A DNA stretch of 64,000 nt, from NCBI GenBank assembly GCA_019828595.1, contig JAHQRK010000015.1:930001-994000 (forward strand), written 5' to 3'. The translations under genes and the position numbers were made by a program. This DNA comes from Aphanomyces cochlioides. Taxonomy: Eukaryota > Oomycota > Saprolegniomycetes > Saprolegniales > Verrucalvaceae. This document shows positions 54,324-64,000 of this stretch, piece after piece. The notes beneath the pieces were generated by a model, which was given only the letters and a program-made list of their open reading frames with translations, searched no databases and had not been told where the DNA came from. The stretch's first letter is position 1. Each line of letters starts with the position of its first letter.

Positions 54324-56650
54324 CTAAGAGAGGTCAAGAATCGTTCGGACTTCTTGCGGTGAATGGACTAGCGTCCCTGATGGGTACACACTTGGCCGGG
54401 CTGCAACATAAGCGTGGATTTCATCGTACACCGTGCAGAGATGTGAAGCGGTGCGCGTTTCCACCTGGTGTCGCCAATCTGGAGGACTAATGCGTTCGAG
54501 GAGAGGAAGCTGCAGGGCTAAAAGCTGCGTGCAGTAGTCATGCACGATGCCACGGACAAAGTCAGCCTCCAAGCTCTATCCGAACTGCTAAACATGGCCG
54601 ACACGAAGTGCAAGACAGACCTGAGCAGTGTCTGGCGATTTCATGCTTTCGAGAAGGCGAATAACGTTGCATTTTTGCTGGATTGCTTCCGCCTAGACGT
54701 TCGAATTGGAGTCGTCAAACTACAGTTGAACGCTCAGAGGGGCTTACTTGACTAGCGGCAATCGCATCGACGGCGGTGACCATGGCGAGCTGGAGTTTAT
54801 CCAGCCAGACCTGAGCAATGTCTTGAAATCGCCGCAACGTGGCCTAGGAAACCAAGTAAGCCGACGTGGTCGTTATGGAGGTAATACATCGACGCACGCA
54901 AGCTGATTCAATAGAAAGACGTTCGTTTCTGCGCGAGACAAGGTCGATTGCTTGAGGATCGTCGGTGCCAGGACAGTGTTGGCCATGGGATCCAACACTT
55001 TGGCCACTTGCGTCCTGTCGATTCCATTCGGCAAGAGAGAATCCAAGTACGACTCGAGTATGTGACCCTACAATGTCATCCTCATCGTCGGCATCAATCA
55101 TGCTGGAGCTACCATTTTGTAAGTCAAATCGAGCGTCGGATGCGCAACGGCCAGGCTAAAATCCAAGCTGTCCTTCAATGCTTCCTGGTAAGATTGCAAT
55201 TGAGCATGCCATTGCTGTTGAAAGGTCGACTCTGCCATCTTGGAGCATCTACAAAGAGGCGTCTAGCTGAGCATTCATGGAGCATGATTGCGTACTCGAT
55301 AAGAGCAAGGCTCAAGTCGGAGTCGGGCATTAATGGCGATAAAATCGACGTGTAATACGCCAAGACATGGACCAGACCAAAGACAACTAGCAGTCCACTC
55401 GACGTGACAACTTGCTGCAGCCGAATCTATGCAAGAACGACATGAAACTTGACAGGACGATTTCCAGGGGGAAATTACTTGAAGTGGTCGTGTCAAACCT
55501 GCACAAGCTACACCCAAGATGCGATGGAGATCATCGTCCTTGTCGTCTTTCTTGTCGCCGTCAAAGAAAAGCTACATAGGATTCGCTAGATGGAGGCAGT
55601 TAATGGGATTACCTTGATATATTCCTGCTCGCTGATGCTGGTTTGATGCACCCAAGCGAGCATTTCACTTGCATATCGCAATGGATCATGCGCGTGGATC
55701 TCAATTGGGCGAGGGATGCCATTGGCACCGCCGCGGCTAAGGGCTTGCATGAACCGACGGAGTAAACCTGTTCGATGTGTCGCGAGCAGCGTTTCCTTGC
55801 AATGACTACGAGCAAAACAAGTTAGCAACGAGAATAGAAGGCGGTATACTTGTAGAAATCGGGTTTGTCACGGAGGAAACGCATTGCCTGAGGGAGTAAT
55901 CGGCTTGGTTCGACAACTCCGCCGCTGCTGTCGGTGTTGTCGTCGTCGAGCTCACGGTTGCATTGGATATTCGCCCATTGATAAAGCTTATCAAACGCTA
56001 GATTTTGAGCCAAACAGATATTGTCGAGCAGTTCGAGATGAGAGGACGATGGATTGGACTCAACGAGCGTCTGGCAGTTGGTGCGTATGGTCTGAACGCG
56101 ATGTACAAGTTGAAAGAACGCAACGACTGAATCCGTCTCGACAAGCGGTCCTGTACCTTGGAGTAGTGTCATATCGTCGCTGGAGACTTGATATTTATCG
56201 AGGAATTCCCGAGTGGCGTCCAATTCTGCTTGGATCGATTGCTTCTCGGCTCTAAATACAGCAACTATGAGGAAGAACAAAAAGGAAGCAATGGACAGAC
56301 CGGAGTGCAGCAGCTTGTGATGAAAACGCATTCGATGTCTTCTCAGTCGATTCGAGGTAAGTCAAGACATGACGACACTTGCGGTCCATTGCATCTGCTT
56401 GCATTTTAAGCTCGTCGAGCGCGCTAAGGAGAGATTCCATGTCGCTCAAGACAGATTCCGCAACGCTTCGACTCGCGTGGTCCAGTTGAGATTTGAGCGA
56501 CAGACGCAACGACGCCGACGACACGGAAGATGACCCTGAGGAGTCCAGGGAGACAAGCGATGGGATCGTATCCAGAAGCGATTTCGCATGACTGAGCTCA
56601 GATTCACGCGCAAGGAGCTTCTTCACGCGGTGCTGCAGCAACGTCGACAT
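54324..56650 (-). CDS. COG6: Conserved oligomeric Golgi complex subunit 6
   Basis: Ten exons on the minus strand: 56301-56650, 55850-56251, 55613-55805, 55479-55571, 55296-55426, 55113-55248, 54888-55067, 54748-54843, 54621-54692 and 54324-54575. The nine introns are 41-55 nt, all GT-AG. They join to 1905 nt (634 residues), near the usual COG6 length, with every phase consistent. Recognisable blocks are an N-terminal coiled coil (SDMESLLSALDELKMQADAM), GGANGIPRPIEIHAHDPLRY and SEMLAWVHQTSISEQEYIK, VHVLAYYTSILSPLMPDSDL, and the end LVHSPQEVRTILDLS. COG6 is part of lobe B of the COG tether, which brings recycling vesicles to the Golgi and so supports glycosylation. The gene is intact and single. 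Confidence 0.95.
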
Positions 56651-58150
56651 CTTGGTCTATCAAAAAGTACGCAGTCAAATTATACGAAGTATATTTTGAG
56701 CGATATTTAAACCCTACACCCCTAATTTAGGGGTTGAAGGGGTTATCTGGAAGTTGTAATTATACGATTGCACACAGGATGGTATCACGTTGTTGAGGAT
56801 GCAGATTTGATTCTTTCGCATTGACGTTGGCAAGCTCGTTGAGCTTGAAAATGGCTTTAGGAACTTGCCGAGTGTGATTCAGCAGGGAGCAAGATGGAGC
56901 TAACGCATCTGGGGTAAGACAACATAGCATGGAAAGATCTTGGTCGGTCATGGACTGGTTGGCAAGGTTGCTATAGTCATTGACGTGATATCAAAGTGTG
57001 GCTTGACAGATTGACCACTGTGTCCATTTTGTATTTCGCCGTATGATCCAGCCACAGACGGCTCTGGCGTGCCTTCTATGGACTCGACCCACTCGACTGG
57101 CTGCTGCTATGGTTTTTCTTCCCAAGCAATTGCAACTCAAAGCAAACGATGACGACAGATGGATGATTAAGTTTGCACCATTTCCATGGCTAGTTTCCAA
57201 GGCAGCAGCGATATTGCCTCCTCGAAAGCCCATCAATCGCACGAGAAGCGTTCTCGAGAAACGACCTCCAACTTATATTTTCACGATCGGCATACCACTG
57301 AAACGCCGCTACACATTGTAGGTTCAATGGAAAACACATGTGTAGACTACTCCTTCATTCAATCTCTGCTAATGAAGTCATGTACTTTAGTGACATTCAA
57401 TGGAAATCAAGGCTAATACGGTTGTGAAATAAAGTGTTATGCTTCAGCAAAAGCAGCTCAAAGTCCTCAACACCATGCTGACTCTAGAGGGGGTCTGTCA
57501 ATGTTAAAAGGATATGGCAGGTAGAAAGACAGCGCAGATGTACACGGACTGGGCTATATCCTGTAGCTACATCGACATCATGTGACTGATCTTTGACTTG
57601 ACGCTTTAATGTTCACAGCAAGACGATGTGAAGTTAAATCTTGCATCGATGTAACTTATTTAAGATGGGAAACAGATACCCCCATCTGAGATCCTTAACA
57701 AAGGGGGCGACGTTAAGCCACCAAGACGAAGGTTAAAATGGTCGGAATAGAATAACAATCCACAAGACTCTCTGCACTATAAGCCCCGCGGAAAGCTAAG
57801 ATGTTTGTCATGACGAAAGTACGTTGAATCAAACTTCCTCCTGCAAAAAAAATTGTTGCTGGATTGTCACTGATATTCGATGAGGTGTCGACATACAGGC
57901 ACCGCCTTCCAAGTTTCGCCGAGGGCTTGACCACACCAGCAGGACTCTTATAACGTGGCCCTTGGCACCGGCATTAACCAAAAATCTTTTTTGAATGTTC
58001 CTTGTGTTAGATCGTCTTTGGCAAAGTGCTCTCCATCTTGAAGTCTAAAAATAGATTGTGGGGGAGGGGTTCAGGGTCAAAGTGTGGGAGGGTTCAGGGT
58101 TAAAGTGTGGGAGGGGTATAGGGGTTCAAACGAAAATCCACGTTGTTGTG
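56651..58150. other. Spacer with one weak open frame
   Basis: A minus-strand frame with a real ATG at 56951 (MTDQDLSMLCCLTPDAL) ends at 56760, 110 bp upstream of COG6; an upstream frame reading VEWVESIEGTPEPSVAGSY at about 57010-57110 might be a preceding exon. I do not recognise either. At 58055-58125 the phrase GTGTGGGAGGG-TTCAGGGT is repeated three times. Confidence 0.3.
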
Positions 58151-59549
58151 TTAATACAGAGGGATGGGCATGTCGACCAACTGCATGGGCATGAGAACGC
58201 CGTACGCTCCCTTCTCGCCGATCGTTGTCAACATTTGAGCCTTATTGGTCACGATATCGACCGTGCCCGAGTAGATTGCAGCGCCTTTGGCCTTGTACGT
58301 GCCGTCTAACGCGATCGATGTCACATCAGCAGCGGTGAACGAGCAGCCTGGGGCATTGCAGTAGGCATACATGATCTTTTCATTGAGGCGAGGGATGATA
58401 GCAGTCCAGTTTGTGCCAGTGATGCTCGACACATTGACATTCTATACCAGTGACTTGACGAAACCGCATTGCGAACGCTACAAACGTACCGATGGACGCA
58501 AGTTCATCTGAAGCTGGATCGTGTCAACCAAAGGAGCCAACGACTGAGAGAAGCAGCGACTGTTGGCACCCTTGCAGCCACTCACGCTAATCGTGGCATT
58601 GGCTTGGATAAACGCTGAGGCGTATTCATCCCACGACAAAGTGTAGCGTGGTTCGTTTGGATTGAAAGCATCGTCCAATGCCTTTCGCAATGCCGTCATG
58701 TAGTCAATCGTAGTTTGGGCTCGAGGCCACTGGGTGGTGCCACTGTTCGCAGATGGATCGGCAATGTTCAGCCCATCCAAATCGTGCGATTTCACATACG
58801 AAGCAGCTGAGGCGGCGAAGGTGGCAATGTTGCTCGAGTCTAGTTTGGCAAAGATGCTTTCCTTGGCACTAAATTCGCCAATAACACCGATTTGACGAAT
58901 GCAACGCCTAGAGAGAGATTAGCTTCACGTGTTCAGTTTGGAGTGAGCTCACGTGCGAAGTTGCGTCATGCATTTGCTCAAGGGCGTGTTGTCCTGGACG
59001 TCCTTTGGCGGCACGACAGCGCCAGTGGCGTCAATCGTGGCATACGACCAGTAGACATGGCTAATGTAGCGCGTTTCAGATTCTTCGACAAGCTATCGAT
59101 CTATAAGCACAAGAAGTGAAATGTACGCATACCTTGGAGCAATTAGTGTTGGTGTCCCATGTCACGGCCATGAACTTATCATCTCCGGTGAATGGAATGC
59201 ATCCCGCGCATTTATTGTGGAGGGGATCAAAGTAGCTTTCACGACTACAATGAGCTGACTTGCGGCTCAATTCTCGCCACGTGAGCGGGTGATTAATCGC
59301 AGCACAACCTCCGACAAGGATGTTTTCTTCGTGGAACTGCGTCGAAACCAATCCGCCGGTCAATTTGTCCAGCCAGCCACTGTCGTAGAGAATATTTCCC
59401 ATGTAGAAAATGGCAAAAACCATCGAGAGCGCGATGGGGAGAGGCCACCAATGGAATCCTTCTGACTCTTGAGAAAGACTCAGTTTTCCTGGACGATGGA
59501 CACGGGGAAGGTTCTGCCCCGACGGCGACTTGGCCATGTTGGACTTCAT
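58151..59549 (-). CDS. GH18-like membrane-anchored protein without catalytic residues
   Basis: Four exons: 59133-59549, 58953-59092, 58490-58907 and 58151-58441, with introns of 40, 45 and 48 nt; 1266 nt, 421 residues. The first ATG in frame is at 59549. Residues about 30-55 (WWPLPIALSMVFAIFYMGNIL) form one membrane helix after a basic N-terminus, so the bulk should face the lumen or outside. A Cys-rich segment (CAGCIPFTGDDKFMAVTWD) precedes the barrel. Where GH18 enzymes have DxxDxDxE, this protein has HDLDGLNIADPS, lacking the catalytic Glu and both central Asp. It may bind a glycan without cutting it. Intron positions match the divergent gene at 60941. Confidence 0.85.
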
Positions 59550-60940
59550 GCTGATGTATATGGTAAGTCGACACTGATCGCAGGCAGAAACTGGACTATC
59601 CGGATAAAGCGCACAGGCATGAACAGTTCGACATACAAATGTCAAGTTGATTCTTGACCCATGCACCCATTATCCGGATAGCGTTGGTTACAATTGATCG
59701 AAAATTTTGTTGCAAACTTCACAACAACACACACTCTACAGTGATTCATTCACTCGGCGCGTTTTCTCCTTGTCGCCACAGTTTTAAAACCTGGAGACTA
59801 TCACGCTGTGTCAAAGAAAGCGTGAAATATGAGCTCACTAGTGCTGTCATTAGCAGGTCTCAACGAGGAACTCCACTGCTGTGTCGAATTTTAGAAAATG
59901 TTGGGCTTGATGATATTTTTCATTAATTTTTCGACTTTTCATTAAATTTGAATATATTTTGAGAATATTGTGGATAAAGAGTGCAACAGAAATCATGACA
60001 CCGGGATGGCTTTGACACCTGACAAGGTGGCTCAGACTGGATAGATCGATGTTCATGAAGCTTGGAAGCAATCCTGATCTAGGGTGATGCGATATTTTGC
60101 AGATTGAAATTTGTGGTTTAGAAACACGACATAAAAAGCCAGTCAAACCCACTGCAGATTTCCATAGCTGGCGACTCGTATTCTTCGAAGTTACACAACC
60201 GAGCGAGAGTATTCCTAGCACTTGAAATATTCTCTTGACGCTAAAGGGATTATTTGTAGTCAAGTTGTTTCCTCTGCAACCTACAGAAAGAGATCGAAAT
60301 GTATCGCTGATGTTTGCTAAGTTTCTACTTTTCCAAGTCCTTGACATAAAATAGTCAATCTCTCTCAGCTCTAAGATCCTTCGCTCTAATCGCCATGAAA
60401 CCAGCTTCAGCTGAGCGTCTCTGCTTTTATTCAAGAGCTGATCTAGCCACTGCGGCTGCACTCGCCAGACAAGGTAAGGCCCATAAGATTGATTGACAGC
60501 AACGTCTACTAGTACTAGTATACTTTATTATCTGGATAAAAGACTTTGCGAAAATTTCACCCATTGATTGTGTCCACACTCGGGTGAATTACAGCTGTAC
60601 ACACTTGGTCGTGGGGCAAGACGCTAAAGTTTACAAAAATCAAGTATAGTGTTATGAGGAATTTTCCCATTTCTACGAGAAAGGACACGCTTCATCGATA
60701 AGCACCGAATCAAACAGCGTCCATAGCGACATCCAGCGCATGAAACGGTTGCCAAGTCAAATTCTTCAATGGGAAATTTCCTCATTTGAAGTTTTCATAC
60801 AATTATCAAGAGTATTTTGACATGAGATGTAGAAACCGGTCGTCGATTGGGGATGTTCCCAAGCGTTTTAAAACTGCACAAGAGGAGGACGACGCCGTTG
60901 GCACCACCGCAGCGCCTCATTCCTCGAAAAGCGGCGCAAG
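59550..60940. other. Shared upstream region of two divergent GH18-like genes
   Basis: About 1.4 kb separates the two starts. TATCCGGATA words lie at 59604 and 59672. A 203-codon minus-strand frame (59850-60461) has only a GTG start and no family resemblance. I do not call it a gene. Confidence 0.4.
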
Positions 60941-62263
60941 ATGGCGTGTCACTGGTGGCCTTTGCCGATCTTAAGTAGGGAATTCCATGTATTCTGAAGG
61001 CTCATGCGTCATTTTCTAGTAATCTTTGTCACGGGCTTGGGCGTTGGCATCTCGTACGTGACCAAGTCGGGCGTCTTTGCATCGAAAGGAGCGTCCAACA
61101 GCAGCAGCGGATCATCCAAAACGATTCCTCCGACGGTCACGACAGACAAGAATGGAGCAACTATTACGCTTCCACCTGTATGTACTTCGCGAACGCAATA
61201 CCTCAAAGACAACAAGACATGCACGGACTGCCCAGGGTTCAAAGGCGGCAAGACTTTCAGCGTCTTTTGGGAATCCCAAGCCGATGGATGCCAAGAAGTA
61301 AGCCCATCCCCCTATCAACAGGAAGGACTAAATGATGTCTAGTTTGCAGCGAGTGATGCAGCCAAGTATGTAACCCACGTCTACTGGGGTTTTGCCATAA
61401 TTGATCCAGCCACCGGTGCTGTTTCCCAAACACTTCAAGGCAACGACGCAACTTTGAACGCATGTATCAAGACTTTCCAAAAGTAAATGACCCTTTGGAG
61501 TATTGTGGTTGATACTTGACGACTGATAGTATGTGCATCAAAAACTACGTGAGTATTGGTGGCGCGTCCGAGCGGGACCATTTCCTTCAGCTGACGACCT
61601 CTGACAAGTGGACAACCTTTGGCAAAACAGCAGCGACGCTCGTTCAAAAGTTTAACTTTAGTGGTGTCGATATTGATGATGAAAGTGGCAACATGGCCTC
61701 AAAAGATGGAGATTGGCTCAAGAACACTGGCCCGCAAGTTGTTGGTTACTTGAGTGCGCTCCGTAGTGCATTGGACGCTCTTCCTCAAGGATCATCGTAC
61801 AAAATCTCATGGGATGAATTTCCTAGCTCTTTTGACGCGGGATGCAGCGCCCCTGGTCTCGACTACGGACGATGCTTCCCGCAGGATGCACTCAAGTACA
61901 TGGATCAAGTCAACAACATGCTGTACAATGACAATTCGGTTCGTTTTTGCCTCCTCTCATCGTTGCTAACGAGTGTGTATGCAGACTAAACTTGATGGAT
62001 ATCTCTCTGGTTTGTCGTCCACGTTTGGCAAAAATGTTGGTAGTGACAAACTTGTAATCGGCGGCTGCGTTGGAAAGACAGGCAGCGGTGTCTGTGGTAG
62101 TTACGGCGATGCCCCCACGACGACTCAATTGAAAAATTATGCAACGACTGGTGCGAGCAACCAAGGAGCTATGCTCTGGACAGCATCGTCCGATTGGCGA
62201 TTGAACAAAGGTTCAAACGTAGTTCTGATGGGAAATGCTGGCAATTACGGCGTCAAGTGGTAG
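60941..62263 (+). CDS. GH18 family glycoside hydrolase-like protein, membrane anchored
   Basis: Five exons: 60941-60974, 61020-61297, 61343-61482, 61530-61938 and 61985-62263, with introns of 45-47 nt; 1140 nt, 379 residues. The start is inferred from the partner gene: MACHWWPLPI with the following exon IIFVTGLGVGIS matches HWWPLPIALSMVF and forms one membrane helix. A Ser/Thr-rich linker follows, then CTDCPGFKGGKTFSVFWESQ, a YVSIGGAS strand, and FNFSGVDIDDES, where the catalytic Glu and two Asp of the GH18 box are kept and only the first Asp is Ser. ISWDEFPSSF and MLWTASSDW fit later barrel strands. It probably cuts chitin-like or other GlcNAc glycans at the cell surface. Confidence 0.85.
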
Positions 62264-63399
62264 CTTCACGTCTTTAATGCTCAGTCGCGTCAAGCTATCC
62301 TCTAGTCGAATGGTTTGTCCTCTCTTCAGTTTATGTAACTCGTCCCAAGATAATTTTCAGTGACTCTGTTGATACAACAGCAAGGAGCGAGATATCTCGT
62401 ACTTTGAGTTCTTGCACCTCTGGATAAATTCTCTGTGCTGCAGATTAGTCGTTGCCATCATGTGTCCGAGGGCAAACTCTAGTGGTAGATAGTGCAAGGA
62501 CTGTCCAATTCACAAGCCAAAGCAGAATTGATGCTCGGTTGGTGTGGCATTTACCGGTAGTTGGTCGAGATGAGGATACCGTCACAGATTGCTTGAAGTT
62601 AGAATTGGAATAAACCTTTCACTTCAGCAGGTCTGTGGATTATGCTGTCCAAAAGCGACTCCTCAATGTATATGAGGCGTGCGTCTTCTTAAATCGATCC
62701 TCCGATGAAGTGAGAGTTATGTCATGCTTCTCGTCGATGATTGGCTAAATATTATATAATGGATTTTGATTGGCTGAACATAAAGTGCTAGAGTTAACAT
62801 GTAGTTGATATAAGGCGCTCCTCAGTGATAATCAACAAGCTCAAGGTCGATCCAACCTCAAGAGTATACCTCGTACGATTATTTCTCTGCAGTGACAGTA
62901 AATTATTCAAGTGGTTTGAAGATTTTATACTTGATGGACTTTCATGGATAGAATGTGCATTGTGAAGATAGGACAACGGCACGGTTGACCGGTATCTCAA
63001 GGCCTTGTTTGTAGCAACTCGTCCAGTTTTGTAAAATTTGCCATCTTATTCCAAGCGGCCTTTGTGATTCGTCTCGAATGAATCGTTAGATTGTCCGCAT
63101 TTACGACCCGCACATCGTGGCGGATCCCATCAGGCGGCTCGTCGTAGTCCATCAGAAAGCACAACGTCGTCGAACATGTTTTCCCCAAATTAACTTTACC
63201 ACAAATGAAATTTTAATATGAAGTTCACTATGCCTATCCAATTGCAAACAGAAAATTCAAGTTTGGAACCAAGGATTGCCAGCTTTGTCTGGATAATTTT
63301 TAGAAATATTTAATTTTTAATACAAATTTCAAGATAAGTAAGCATATTTAAATAGAACGGCGCCCCGTTGCCCGATATGTGCACCAAAGATTCATCAGG
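62264..63399. other. Gene-free spacer
   Basis: No gene is supported. A minus-strand frame 62997-63153 starting at MDYDEPPDGIRHDVRVVNAD looks protein-like but is short, and I do not recognise it. From 63190 the DNA turns AT-rich up to the promoter of the next gene. Confidence 0.35.
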
Positions 63400-63407
63400 T
63401 ATAAATA
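63400..63407 (+). promoter_or_regulatory. Possible TATA box
   Basis: TATAAATA lies 44 nt before the ATG at 63451, after an AT-rich stretch. No oomycete Inr motif is evident between it and the start, so this is tentative. Confidence 0.45.
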
Positions 63408-63450
63408 GCAGGAAGCATCTGTGGACGGACGGAACCTCTCAGTTGGAGAA

Positions 63451-64000
63451 ATGGCAGGTGGAGTGCATCGATCGAGCGTGAGCAAGAAAGACACGGCGAA
63501 ATCAACGCCGACGACCGCGACTACGACGGCCAACGGAGCGCCGTTCAAGAAAGACAAGGTCAAACTTGGTCATGTGAAGCATTTCCTCGACAAGATTATC
63601 TGGGGCCTTGAAGACCAGTCGATCAAAGACCCGTACTACGTCAAGTTCCTCGACAAGACGCAGTTTACTCTTGGCGTGTTGGGTGTCATGCTCACGCAGT
63701 ACTTTGTCGTGGCTCGGCCAAGCCATTTCTGGATGTGGTATTTCGTCTGCACGCCGATCGTGATTGCCCTCCGCATTATCTACTTCAAACGTGTCGGCTG
63801 GCAATATTTCCTCCTCGACTTTTGCTACTTTGTCATTGCCTGCTCCATGGTCCACGTCACGTTCTTTTACGACTCGGCGCGCTTTTTCCGTGTCTTGTTC
63901 ATTTATGCCAATGGACCTCTGGTTTGGGCTGTCGTCTTGTGGCGCAATTCACTCGTCTTCCACGATGTTGACCGCATGAGTGGCGTTTTTATACATCTCA
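63451..64000 (+). CDS. GPC1: Glycerophosphocholine acyltransferase, N-terminal part
   Basis: The gene runs off the right edge; 183 residues are present from the ATG at 63451, with no intron so far. After a Ser/Thr/Lys-rich start comes DKTQFTLGVLGVMLTQYFVV, then RPSHFWMWYFVCTPIVIALR, RVGWQYFLLDFCYFVIAC and ANGPLVWAVVLWRNSLVFHD. These are the signature blocks of the Gpc1 (DUF2838) family, a multi-pass membrane enzyme that acylates glycerophosphocholine to lysophosphatidylcholine in phosphatidylcholine recycling. At least four membrane helices are visible. The C-terminal half is outside the window. Confidence 0.9.
   Translation, partial: MAGGVHRSSVSKKDTAKSTPTTATTTANGAPFKKDKVKLGHVKHFLDKIIWGLEDQSIKDPYYVKFLDKTQFTLGVLGVMLTQYFVVARPSHFWMWYFVCTPIVIALRIIYFKRVGWQYFLLDFCYFVIACSMVHVTFFYDSARFFRVLFIYANGPLVWAVVLWRNSLVFHDVDRMSGVFIHL

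Noticed and set aside
59850..60461. 203-codon minus-strand frame as a gene
   Set aside because: It starts only with GTG, lies in AT-rich intergenic DNA and resembles no family.

Overview
The window looks like nuclear DNA of an oomycete, most likely a water mould of the Saprolegniales such as Aphanomyces; the genus is an inference. The evidence is a Crinkler-type N-terminal domain, two exact oomycete initiator core promoters in front of aquaporin genes, very short GT-AG introns (40-55 nt), a Crypton tyrosine-recombinase element, and a dense mix of PIF/Harbinger, Tc1/mariner, pogo and Merlin DNA transposons.

Layout. 1-105 is the 3' end of an aquaglyceroporin. 625-10834 is transposon territory: two MITEs, a Crypton split by a DD39D mariner, and a Harbinger split by a Tc1. 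10950-20125 is an aquaporin cluster on the minus strand with two open genes, two broken genes and several relics; a Crinkler-protease gene sits inside it between direct repeats. 20303-32866 holds MITEs, a LINE-like insertion with a 19-bp target duplication, a decayed Harbinger, a Merlin relic and a complete Harbinger. About 32870-39500 is a three-level nest: a Harbinger cut by a pogo-like element, which is cut by a mariner whose transposase frame is intact. 39.5-42.5 kb shows nothing I recognise. 42547-54238 holds two intact plus-strand aquaporins, two broken nucleoredoxin-like genes and a two-gene DD34E element between them. 54324-63450 is ordinary host sequence: COG6 with ten exons, and a divergent pair of GH18-like membrane proteins. 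63451-64000 is the start of a glycerophosphocholine acyltransferase gene.

How it fits together. The host content is a recurrent MIP-channel array (nine intact, broken or relic copies) mixed with transposons, followed by a quiet block of housekeeping genes. Three of the four nested insertions can be removed on paper, leaving one target-site copy, and the host reading frame closes exactly. This supports the element boundaries and gives a relative order of events. Many of the breaks in other genes are single-base shifts in homopolymer runs, so some apparent pseudogenes may be sequence errors.
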